In this document: one piece after another, positions 39,014 to 47,873 of the stretch
Layout of the letters: every line of letters starts with the position of its first letter
Position numbering within the stretch: position 1 is the first letter of the stretch
Assembly: GCF_002936955.1 (NCBI RefSeq)
Contig: NZ_MPZM01000006.1
Location: 1 to 64,000 of the forward strand
Direction: 5' to 3'
Source: Oceanisphaera arctica
Lineage (GTDB): Bacteria > Pseudomonadota > Gammaproteobacteria > Enterobacterales > Aeromonadaceae
DNA: 64,000 nt
Translations under genes and position numbers: made by a program
The notes under the pieces: generated by a model
What the model was told of the DNA's origin: nothing
What the model saw: the letters and a program-made list of their open reading frames with translations, nothing else
Databases searched by the model: none

Positions 39014-39464
39014 GAAGGCTTATCCTGCCGGTCAGCCAGTGCACCTCTATCTGGTAGCGCCGCTCGCGCCCGGCTATCTGCAGGGTGCCGCCGTTGGCGC
39101 TGCCATCCGGATAAAAGACGAGATCGGTCTCCCGAGCATTGGCGGTCCCATCGAAAGACACTGCTATCTGTTCCGGCCAGAAAGAGGGCTTTTTCTGTCC
39201 CGTTATCCGGGAAGAACGGGCGTCGGAGTCGAGTTCCAGTATTACTTCCTCTCCGCTGGCGATGGCCTGGCTGCGGGCCAGTCTGAGCAGGGCGGCGGTC
39301 TGCCGGCTGTAGCTTTTAAGCTCGGCGCCGGGCAGCAGGGCGGCAAAGCGGGGAGTGACCACCGCCAGCAGCAAGGCGGCCAGGGTCAGCACCACCAGCA
39401 GCTCAAGCAGGGTAAAACCGGTTTGGCTCCTATTACTCCCAGCTGACCACGTCCTGATCCTCAC
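39006..39464 (-). CDS. gspH: Minor pseudopilin GspH
   Basis: 152 residues. Prepilin motif TGFTLLELLVVLTLAALL at residues 15-32. The start codon is a GTG at 39464 inside the last codons of gspG, preceded by a strong AAGGAGG five bases away; there is no ATG upstream of the cleavage site. The coupling of gspG and gspH is therefore by a 32-bp overlap. Confidence 0.92.
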   Translation of the reverse strand: MRIRTWSAGSNRSQTGFTLLELLVVLTLAALLLAVVTPRFAALLPGAELKSYSRQTAALLRLARSQAIASGEEVILELDSDARSSRITGQKKPSFWPEQIAVSFDGTANARETDLVFYPDGSANGGTLQIAGRERRYQIEVHWLTGRISLHD

Positions 39465-39861
39465 CGGTTCCTCCTTGCTGGTTGTCTGCGCCCAGGCTGA
39501 ACAAATCGAATTCCCCTTGCTGACCGGGGGCGCGATACTGGTAGTCGTTGCCCCAGGGGTCCTGGGGAACCGCTTTCTTGGTCAGATAGGGGCCGTTCCA
39601 GCCCCGGGCGTTGGCCGGGGCGCTGATGAGCGCCGACAGGCCCTCGCTGCTGGTGGGATAGCGGCCCACTTCCAGCCGATACAGATCCAGCGCCGTACCG
39701 AGCTCCTTGATCTGCAGGGCGGCAGTCTTGGTTTTGGAACCACTGAGCTGACGCAGCACCTGGGGGCCGACCAGACTGGCCAGCAGACCGAGGATGACCA
39801 GTACCACAAGCAGTTCGAGCAGGGTGAAGCCGAGCCGAGAAGTCTTATGTTGGTAATGCAC
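39433..39861 (-). CDS. gspG: Major pseudopilin GspG
   Basis: 142 residues, main subunit of the pseudopilus piston. Prepilin motif LGFTLLELLVVLVILGLLASLVGP; the conserved YPTSSEGLSALI, PQDPWGNDYQY and DLFSLGADNQQGG (calcium-site loop) are present. Confidence 0.96.
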   Translation of the reverse strand: MHYQHKTSRLGFTLLELLVVLVILGLLASLVGPQVLRQLSGSKTKTAALQIKELGTALDLYRLEVGRYPTSSEGLSALISAPANARGWNGPYLTKKAVPQDPWGNDYQYRAPGQQGEFDLFSLGADNQQGGTGEDQDVVSWE

Positions 39862-39872
39862 CTTCTACCTCC

Positions 39873-41087
39873 CTATATGGGCAGTTCGTTGATACTGAGT
39901 ATGGCCACCAGAATGGAAATGATGATGCCGGCGATGATGACGCCGAGGCCGACGATCAGCACCGGCTCGAGTATGGTCAGCAAGCGCTGAATGGTACTTT
40001 CCACTTCCCGGTCGTAGCGATCGGCCACCTTCAGCAACATCGTCTCCAGTTGACCGGTTTCTTCGCCAACCCGGATCATCTGTATCGCCAGTGGCGGAAA
40101 CAGACCCGAGGCCTGCAGCGGATCGGCCAGCCGCTTGCCTTCTTTCAGGCTGTCGGCGGCCTCGCCCACTGTCTGTGCCAGCAGGCGGTTGTTGATGGTA
40201 TCGCGGGCTATGGTGAGCGCATTGAGCAGGGGAACGCCCCCCTTCATCAGGGTGCCCAGGCTGCGGCTGAAGCGGGCGACCTCCAGCCGGCGGATCAGTT
40301 CTCCGGCCAGGGGAAGCCGCAGTTTGAAGCCGTCCCAGGCCAGGCGTGGCTCGGGCCGGGCCAGCAGGCGCTGTCCGGCGATCAGCGCCAGCAACAGGGC
40401 CAATAACAGCCATGGCCCCATATCGCGCAGAAATTCGGCGCTGCCGATGACGATGCGGGTAGACAGCGGCATGGTCTGGCCCATGTCGGCGAACAGCTGC
40501 TGAAACTGGGGGATCACGTAGGTCAGGATGATCAGCAGCGACACCGCCGACACCAGTACCAGTATGATGGGGTAAATCAGCGCCGACAGGGCTTTCTCCC
40601 TGAGCTGACGGCTGCGTTCCAGGTAGAGCGCCAGGTCGGCCAGACCCAGTTCCAGATTGCCCGAGACTTCGGCCGCCCGGATCATGTTCAGATAGAAGGG
40701 AGAAAAGCCGGAGCCCTGTTCGGCCAGCACCACCGACAGCGCCTGTCCGCGCTGAATGCCCTCGCGGATCTGGCTGAGCAGGCGGATATCGCCGGCCTGA
40801 CTGCGCACCTCGATCATGATGCCCAGGGCGCGCTCCAGAGGGATGCCGGCCTTCAGCAGGGCGGCCAGATCCTGGGTCAGGGCCTGGATCTGACGCTCGC
40901 CGGTGCTCCGTCGCTGCAGCCAGCCGGCACCCAGAGAATGGCGCTGGCCGGCATCCTGCTCTACGCTGAGCGGGATCAGCCCCCGCTGTTGCAGTTGCAG
41001 CACTATGGACTGCTCGTTCTGCCCTTCCAGCCGGCCTTCCTGGGTCTCGCCGTTCTGGCTGACCGCCTTGAAATAATAGAGTGCCAC
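39873..41087 (-). CDS. gspF: Type II secretion inner-membrane protein GspF
   Basis: 404-residue polytopic platform protein with two T2SSF repeats (about 70-190 and 272-395) and three membrane helices. AFTQDL-type segment is seen as QALTQDLAALLKAGIPLERAL; the second repeat has ARFSRSLGTLMKGGVPLLNAL. One bp after gspE. Confidence 0.96.
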   Translation of the reverse strand: MALYYFKAVSQNGETQEGRLEGQNEQSIVLQLQQRGLIPLSVEQDAGQRHSLGAGWLQRRSTGERQIQALTQDLAALLKAGIPLERALGIMIEVRSQAGDIRLLSQIREGIQRGQALSVVLAEQGSGFSPFYLNMIRAAEVSGNLELGLADLALYLERSRQLREKALSALIYPIILVLVSAVSLLIILTYVIPQFQQLFADMGQTMPLSTRIVIGSAEFLRDMGPWLLLALLLALIAGQRLLARPEPRLAWDGFKLRLPLAGELIRRLEVARFSRSLGTLMKGGVPLLNALTIARDTINNRLLAQTVGEAADSLKEGKRLADPLQASGLFPPLAIQMIRVGEETGQLETMLLKVADRYDREVESTIQRLLTILEPVLIVGLGVIIAGIIISILVAILSINELPI

Positions 41088-41088
41088 C

Positions 41089-42804
41089 TCATGCCTCCTG
41101 GGTGACCCGGATCACCTCTTCAATATTGGTGACTCCGCTCAGGGCCTTGTGCAGACCGTCTCTATACATGGTGATCATGCCGTTACGGACAGCCGCTTCC
41201 TGGATCTTGCCGGCGTCGGCGTGGCTCAGCACCAGCTTGCGAATGTCGTCGTTCATGGTGAGCAGCTCCTGAATGGCCAGACGACCGTGGTAGCCGGTGC
41301 CGGCACAGTGGGCACAGCCGACGGGCCTGTGCAGCTGGATGGGCTCCCCCGAGTCAGGCGACGTCAGCTTCAGCTCTCGCACCAGCTCGGGCAATGGCTG
41401 ATAGCGCTCTTTGCAGTGGGGGCAGAGTACCCGCACCAGACGTTGCCCTATCACGCCGTTGAGGGTGGAGGTGAGCAGGTAGTCTTCCACCCCCATTTCC
41501 AGTAGTCGGGTAACGCTGCTGGCGGCATCGTTGGTGTGCAAGGTAGACAGCACCAGGTGCCCGGTCAGCGCCGACTGCACACAGATACGGGCGGTTTCCA
41601 GGTCGCGCATTTCCCCCACCATGATGACATCGGGATCCTGACGCACTATGGAGCGCAGGGCGCTGGCGAAGGTCAGTCCTATGGCTGGCTTGACGTGGAT
41701 CTGGTTGACCCCTTCCAGCTGGTATTCCACCGGATCTTCTACCGTGATCAGTTTCAGCTCTGTGGTGTTCAGCTGATTAAGGGCGGTATAGAGGGTGGTG
41801 GTCTTGCCGCTGCCGGTGGGGCCGGTCACCATCACCATGCCGTGGGGGATCTTCAGAACCTGCTGAAAGCGTCGCTTGGTGTGTTCGGCAAAGCCCAGGG
41901 CGTCGAAGTCGAGTACGACACTCTCCCGGTTGAGTAGCCGCATGACCAGGCTTTCGCCGTGCATGGTGGGCACAGTGGATACCCGGATATCCAGCTCCAT
42001 GCCCTGAATCTTGAGTTCGATGCGGCCATCCTGGGGCAGGCGTCGTTCGGCGATATTGAGCCGGGCCATGATCTTGATGCGAGAGATAATGGCCGGGGTC
42101 ATGTTCACCGGCGGTGCCTCGCTTTGCTGGAGCACACCGTCGATGCGGTAGCGGATGTTGAGCCGGTTTTCGAACGGCTCGACATGAATGTCGGAGGCGC
42201 GCAGATCCACCGCCTTCTGGATGATCAGGTTGACCAGGCGGATAACGGGTGCTTCGCTGGCCATGTCCTTGAGCTGGGCGATGCTTTCTTCGGTTTCTTC
42301 CTCTTGCTGTACCGCAGAGAGGATATCGCCCATCTTGCTCTGGCCTTCACCGTAGAGACGTTCGATGGTGGAGGTGATTTCCGAGCTGACCCCCACCTGC
42401 AACCGTATCGGTTGTTGGCACATCATGGCCATGGCGCGAATGGAGAAGTCGTCTCTGGGATCGACCATCGCCAGTACCAGTTCATTGTTGTCCTGCCGCA
42501 ATGGCACCAGATGATGTTCTTTCAGGAAGCGATAGGGCAGGGGGCCCTCGAGTGGAGGAGAAAGCGGATATTCCTCGACGGCGGTCAGCGGTAGCCGGGT
42601 CAGCTCTGACAGGCATTTGGCCAGGTCTCGCTCCGATATCATGCCCAGATTCAGCAGCAAAGCCGTCAGGGAGCCGCCATCGGCCTGCCTTTGGCGCATT
42701 CGTTCCAGCCGGGCAAGCTCTTTATCCGAGATGTGCCCCTGCTCTATCAGGGTTTGCCCCAGTCGTGTATCTTCTACTGCCGATAGAGTCCCTTCGGTGT
42801 CCAT
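41089..42804 (-). CDS. gspE: Type II secretion ATPase GspE
   Basis: 571-residue cytoplasmic motor. N-terminal GspE/MshE-N-type domain, then the ATPase with Walker A TGPTGSGKTT, Walker B DPDVIMVGEMRD and a four-Cys zinc motif (CPHC...CAHC). The ATG at 42804 follows AGGGAGAA; the frame upstream adds 28 residues without support. First gene of the operon. Some MshE-N domains bind c-di-GMP; I could not verify the required repeats here. Confidence 0.95.
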   Translation of the reverse strand: MDTEGTLSAVEDTRLGQTLIEQGHISDKELARLERMRQRQADGGSLTALLLNLGMISERDLAKCLSELTRLPLTAVEEYPLSPPLEGPLPYRFLKEHHLVPLRQDNNELVLAMVDPRDDFSIRAMAMMCQQPIRLQVGVSSEITSTIERLYGEGQSKMGDILSAVQQEEETEESIAQLKDMASEAPVIRLVNLIIQKAVDLRASDIHVEPFENRLNIRYRIDGVLQQSEAPPVNMTPAIISRIKIMARLNIAERRLPQDGRIELKIQGMELDIRVSTVPTMHGESLVMRLLNRESVVLDFDALGFAEHTKRRFQQVLKIPHGMVMVTGPTGSGKTTTLYTALNQLNTTELKLITVEDPVEYQLEGVNQIHVKPAIGLTFASALRSIVRQDPDVIMVGEMRDLETARICVQSALTGHLVLSTLHTNDAASSVTRLLEMGVEDYLLTSTLNGVIGQRLVRVLCPHCKERYQPLPELVRELKLTSPDSGEPIQLHRPVGCAHCAGTGYHGRLAIQELLTMNDDIRKLVLSHADAGKIQEAAVRNGMITMYRDGLHKALSGVTNIEEVIRVTQEA

Positions 42805-42883
42805 ACGGATTCTCCCTGTGCCTGAGATCAAGCATAGACGGCTTTGAGCTACCGCTGGTCGGGTGAATTGCGGGATTTCTGGC

Positions 42884-42899
42884 ACCAATATGGAATAAA
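42884..42899. promoter_or_regulatory. Motif shared with the protease upstream region
   Basis: ACCAATATGGAATAAA, 15 of 16 bases as at 27158-27173. It is 80 bp upstream of gspE and about 130 bp upstream of the divergent gdhA. Confidence 0.3.
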
Positions 42900-42949
42900 T
42901 ATTCTGCTTTTAGGTATATATATTTGGTATTTAGGCATTGACCGGATAG

Positions 42950-44383
<1,434 letters not shown>

Positions 44384-44412
44384 GCGAGCTCTCGCTTAAA
44401 CAACGTCTAAAG

Positions 44413-44437
44413 GCCCGGTAGTCCCGGGCTTTTATTT
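44413..44437 (+). terminator. gdhA terminator
   Basis: GCCCGG (44413-44418), loop TAGTC, CCGGGC (44424-44429), then TTTTATTTTTTTA. It also lies right at the stop of the convergent RidA-family gene. Confidence 0.88.
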
Positions 44438-44439
44438 TT

Positions 44440-44796
44440 TTAGGCTTCGCGCTCTATCGCAATCACCGAAATTTCTACCAGCAACTCGGGGCGAGCCATG
44501 GCGGCTTCCACGCAGGCGCGAGCCGGGGCGTGTCCTTCCGGCACCCAGGCATCCCATACCGCATTCATGGCGGCAAAGTCGGCCATGGTATTCAGATAGA
44601 TGGTGGCAGACAGCATATGTTCGCGGCTGGAGCCGGCTTCCAGCAGCAGCTCATCCACCTTGTCCAGCATGGTCACGGTTTGCTCGGTAATACCCTTGGT
44701 GGCATCCTTGCAGACTTGGCCGCACAGATAGATGGTACCGTTGTGCTTGACGATACGGCTCATGCGCTGGCCAATTTGTTGACGTTCTATAGTCAT
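44440..44796 (-). CDS. RidA-family deaminase-like protein
   Basis: 118 residues, single YjgF/YER057c/UK114 domain. The Arg that binds the carboxylate in active RidA proteins is kept ([12 protein letters not shown]) and VEISVIAIE supplies the usual Glu, so imine or enamine hydrolysis is possible. It is closer to the YoaB-like branch than to archetypal RidA. Neighbour gdhA fits amino-acid metabolism but is convergent. Confidence 0.85.
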   Translation of the reverse strand: MTIERQQIGQRMSRIVKHNGTIYLCGQVCKDATKGITEQTVTMLDKVDELLLEAGSSREHMLSATIYLNTMADFAAMNAVWDAWVPEGHAPARACVEAAMARPELLVEISVIAIEREA

Positions 44797-44893
44797 TTCT
44801 ACTCCGTAAATACGATGAAAGTGGCAGTATGAACCAAACCTTACCCGTTGGGCTGCTGTTGTAAACTGATACTAGTGAGCAAGGTGAAATAAT

Positions 44894-46699
44894 ATGGCGG
44901 TGATCACGGGACTGAATCTTTATCCGATCAAGTCGGCGGCAGCGGTGACGGTCATGGAGGCCTGGGTTTCCCGCGAGGGGCTCACAGGGGATCGACGCTA
45001 TATGCTGGCCAGGCCGGATGGCAGCTTCGTGACCGCCCGTACCCACCCGCGCATTCAATCCATAGTAGTGAAGCCGGTCGCCGGGGGGCTGGACCTGCAA
45101 TATGGCGATGAGCGGCTGGCAGTGCGCCACCAGCAGTTTGGGCTGCAACCGGTAACCACCTTCGTGTGGGACGATCAGTTTACCGCCTGGAGTACCCATT
45201 CTGAATATGACGCCTGGTTCAGCCAGATCCTGGAACAACCGGTTCAGTTACTCTGGGTGGGTGAACAATCCGGCCGTTATCGCGACAAGCTGGGGATCGC
45301 TGTCAGTTTTGCCGACGGCTACCCGCTGCTGCTGATCTCCGAAGCCTCACTGACCGATCTCAACCTGCGCGCAGACGCCCGGCAGGAAATGTCCCAGTTT
45401 CGTACCAACCTGGTGGTGACCGGTACCCGACCCTTCGAAGAGGACGGCTGGCGGCGCATTCGTATCGGTGACGTAGAGTTTCTGGTGGCCAAGCCCTGCA
45501 GCCGTTGTGTGATGACCACCATAGAGCCGGACAGCGAACACTTTAACCGGATGAAGGAGCCGCTGGCGACGTTGCTGCGTTACCGGAGGGGAGAGGATGG
45601 CGACGTTTATTTTGGTCAGAATCTGGTGCCGCTCAACGAAGGGCACATTCGCCTGGATGACGAGGTGGAAGTACTGGAATACGCCAGTGCGCCCATCTAT
45701 CCGGACGCGGCGCCCAGACGCCGGACACTGCGCTGTGTGGCGCGCGAACCGCTGGCGCGGGACATGGATACCTACTGGCTGGAGGCGACGGACGGCAAGC
45801 CCCTGGCCGATTACCAGCCGGGTCAGCATTTACCGGTAGCGCTGGATATCGAAGGGCGGAGACACCTGCGCTATTACACCCTGAGCTCCAGCCCGACACG
45901 ACCGGGCCGTTATGGCATCAGCGTCAAGCGTCAACCGGATGGCCGGGTGTCGAACTGGCTGGCCGAGGCGCTTCAGCCGGGCAGCACCCTGCTGGCGCAC
46001 GCGCCGACCGGCGACTTCATTCTCAAACCGGCGGAACGGTACCTGCTGTTATCGGCTGGCTCCGGCATCACCCCCATGTTGTCGATAGTCCGCGCGCTGG
46101 CGGATCGGAAGCAGCTGAAGGATCTGGTGTTCCTTCATGTATGTAGAACCGAGGCAGACATTCCCGCCCGGGCCGAGCTGGAACAGCTGGCCGCCGATCA
46201 TCCGGGACTGACGCTTGAATTCGTGCTGACCCGACCGGCGCGAGGCGAGGGCGGTCGCCTGATCCTGGCCCAGCTGGCGGCAATACCGGCCTTGCCACAA
46301 CGCCGGGTTTATCTTTGTGGTCCCGATGGTTTCATGCAGCAGGCCCGCAGTTGGCTGCTGGCGCTGGGTGTTCCGGTGGGAATGCTGCGGCAGGAGTATT
46401 TCGCCAGTCCGCAAACCGAGACTGTTTCACGTGAAACACTGAGTGTGAATATTCGTATCGGCGAGCGCGAGTTTGTCGGCAATAATCGGCAGGACCTGCT
46501 GACCCAGGCGGAAGGCCAGGGCGTGAGCCTGCCCTGGTCCTGTCGGGCCGGCATCTGCGGCAGCTGCAAGCAGACCCTCAAATCCGGCGAGGTGGATCAG
46601 CCCGAGGCGCCAGCGTTGTCGGCGGCGGAGCGGAAGGCTGGGGTGATCCTGACCTGCTGCTGTGTGCCCCTGTCGGATGTGGAGTTTAATTATCCGTAG
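44894..46699 (+). CDS. MOSC-flavin reductase-ferredoxin fusion (YcbX-like)
   Basis: 601 residues. MOSC N-terminal barrel (1-95), MOSC domain (about 105-262; KPCSRCVMTTIEPDS with Cys202/205 as possible molybdenum ligand), ferredoxin-NADP reductase-like module (about 276-503; flavin RYYTLSSSP, nucleotide AGSGITPM, CGPDGF), and a plant-type 2Fe-2S ferredoxin (C550, C555, C558 and one of C588-590). E. coli YcbX has only MOSC plus ferredoxin and reduces N-hydroxylated bases with a separate reductase. The inserted reductase suggests a self-sufficient enzyme; this is inference. Residues 510-515, in the linker before the ferredoxin, are encoded by a perfect parS. Confidence 0.88.
   Translation: MAVITGLNLYPIKSAAAVTVMEAWVSREGLTGDRRYMLARPDGSFVTARTHPRIQSIVVKPVAGGLDLQYGDERLAVRHQQFGLQPVTTFVWDDQFTAWSTHSEYDAWFSQILEQPVQLLWVGEQSGRYRDKLGIAVSFADGYPLLLISEASLTDLNLRADARQEMSQFRTNLVVTGTRPFEEDGWRRIRIGDVEFLVAKPCSRCVMTTIEPDSEHFNRMKEPLATLLRYRRGEDGDVYFGQNLVPLNEGHIRLDDEVEVLEYASAPIYPDAAPRRRTLRCVAREPLARDMDTYWLEATDGKPLADYQPGQHLPVALDIEGRRHLRYYTLSSSPTRPGRYGISVKRQPDGRVSNWLAEALQPGSTLLAHAPTGDFILKPAERYLLLSAGSGITPMLSIVRALADRKQLKDLVFLHVCRTEADIPARAELEQLAADHPGLTLEFVLTRPARGEGGRLILAQLAAIPALPQRRVYLCGPDGFMQQARSWLLALGVPVGMLRQEYFASPQTETVSRETLSVNIRIGEREFVGNNRQDLLTQAEGQGVSLPWSCRAGICGSCKQTLKSGEVDQPEAPALSAAERKAGVILTCCCVPLSDVEFNYP
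46423..46438. other. parS centromere site (perfect 16-mer)
   Basis: TGTTTCACGTGAAACA, the canonical ParB site, lying inside the MOSC fusion gene about 24 kb from oriC. parA and parB are in the same window. Confidence 0.93.
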
Positions 46700-47775
46700 A
46701 TTCTGTCTTCCAGAAACTGTTTCAGATCCTTCAGCGTTTTCAGGTGCTTGAGCAGCTTGTTGTTATTCTTGATATCTGCCTTGAGCGCCTTGGTGTGTTC
46801 GGCGAAGTTTTGGTCGCTGGATATCCTGCCTACATGCCGGAAGCGGTTCCATATGGTCGACTCCATGCTGTCTTTCATGAATACCTGTTCATATTGCCGC
46901 TCCAGATCGCGCAACTGCCGGCGTAACAGTTCATTGATGTCGTCCAGATCCTGCTTCTTCAGCTGGCCCAGCGCATCGGTATCGAAGTGCTGCCGGTGCA
47001 GTTCGATCAGGGTGTAAATATCGTTTTCTTTTCTGGCTGCCAGAAGTTGCTGCATTTGCTCATGCCTGACGGCCTTCAGGGAGGCATCCTGTTCCAGATC
47101 CGGATGCAACCGTTTTGCCAGCTGCTTGTAAAGGCGGTGGATTAGAGCCTTGCCTTCCGCCTGGCCGTCGACGGATTTGGCGTCTTTGGTATCGAAGCGG
47201 TCGCCCTGTTCTTCATCGTCTTCTTCTTCCGGCCAGTCCAGGTCGTCCGCCTGCATTTTCTCCATCATTCGCTGCATGAATTCGGTCGGGCTGTTCAGGA
47301 ATAGTTCGACTTCTTCATCGTCTATCTCCAGGCCCAGCTCCCGGTATATATCACCCCTGATATCCTCGCGCTCGGACTGCGATAGCGCGGGCGCTTCGGG
47401 TTGGGGGTAGAATTGCTTGAGCAGTTCTTCGGCGCGGATGAGTAATTCGGATGGGTTCAGCCCATCTTCGATAAAGGGATTGGTAGACAGCATGCCCAGC
47501 TCATCCTGTATCCAGCGGAACAGATCGTCCCTTTGCCACTGGGTCAGGGATTTGCGGGAGAAAAAGGTCAGCAGCCGCTCGATCAGCTGATACTGGGTTC
47601 TGGCCTGTTTCCGCTCCAGAGGAAGTATCTCGTCATTGAAGCGATCCACTATCTTGCGAACCCGTTTTTCCTGGCCTGCCAGGCGGGTTTTCTGTTTTTC
47701 GATCTTTTCCCAGAGCAGTTGAAACTGATCACCGGGTGTTTTTTTGGTTGGTTTGGTGGTGGTGAGCTTGGTCAT
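46690..47775 (-). CDS. Hypothetical protein with degenerate J-like domain
   Basis: 361 residues, strongly charged and largely helical. N-terminal coiled coil (about 15-75), an acidic stretch (DLDWPEEEDDEEQGD) near 180-195, then a J-like segment with the HPD signature (LYKQLAKRLHPDLEQD), and a C-terminal coiled coil. Without a full J domain, a role with DnaK is only a suggestion. Its stop overlaps that of the MOSC fusion gene tail to tail by 10 bp. Confidence 0.75.
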   Translation of the reverse strand: MTKLTTTKPTKKTPGDQFQLLWEKIEKQKTRLAGQEKRVRKIVDRFNDEILPLERKQARTQYQLIERLLTFFSRKSLTQWQRDDLFRWIQDELGMLSTNPFIEDGLNPSELLIRAEELLKQFYPQPEAPALSQSEREDIRGDIYRELGLEIDDEEVELFLNSPTEFMQRMMEKMQADDLDWPEEEDDEEQGDRFDTKDAKSVDGQAEGKALIHRLYKQLAKRLHPDLEQDASLKAVRHEQMQQLLAARKENDIYTLIELHRQHFDTDALGQLKKQDLDDINELLRRQLRDLERQYEQVFMKDSMESTIWNRFRHVGRISSDQNFAEHTKALKADIKNNNKLLKHLKTLKDLKQFLEDRIYG

Positions 47776-47842
47776 ATCGGCGTCTGTGATGAGAAGGAGA
47801 TGGCTATTTTAGAATCGGTCAGGGACGCAAGGCAAAAATTTA

Positions 47843-47864
47843 CTGCCCGCACGAGGGCGGGCAG
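47843..47864 (-). terminator. Terminator of the lactate operon
   Basis: CTGCCCGC, loop, GCGGGCAG; on the minus strand followed by TAAATTTTTGCC, about 10 bp past the dld-II stop. Confidence 0.75.
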
Positions 47865-47873
47865 GCTGACATC

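Noticed and set aside
42875-42900. TGGCAC as a sigma-54 promoter element near gspE
   Set aside because: No TTGC at the required spacing, and the orientation points toward gdhA.
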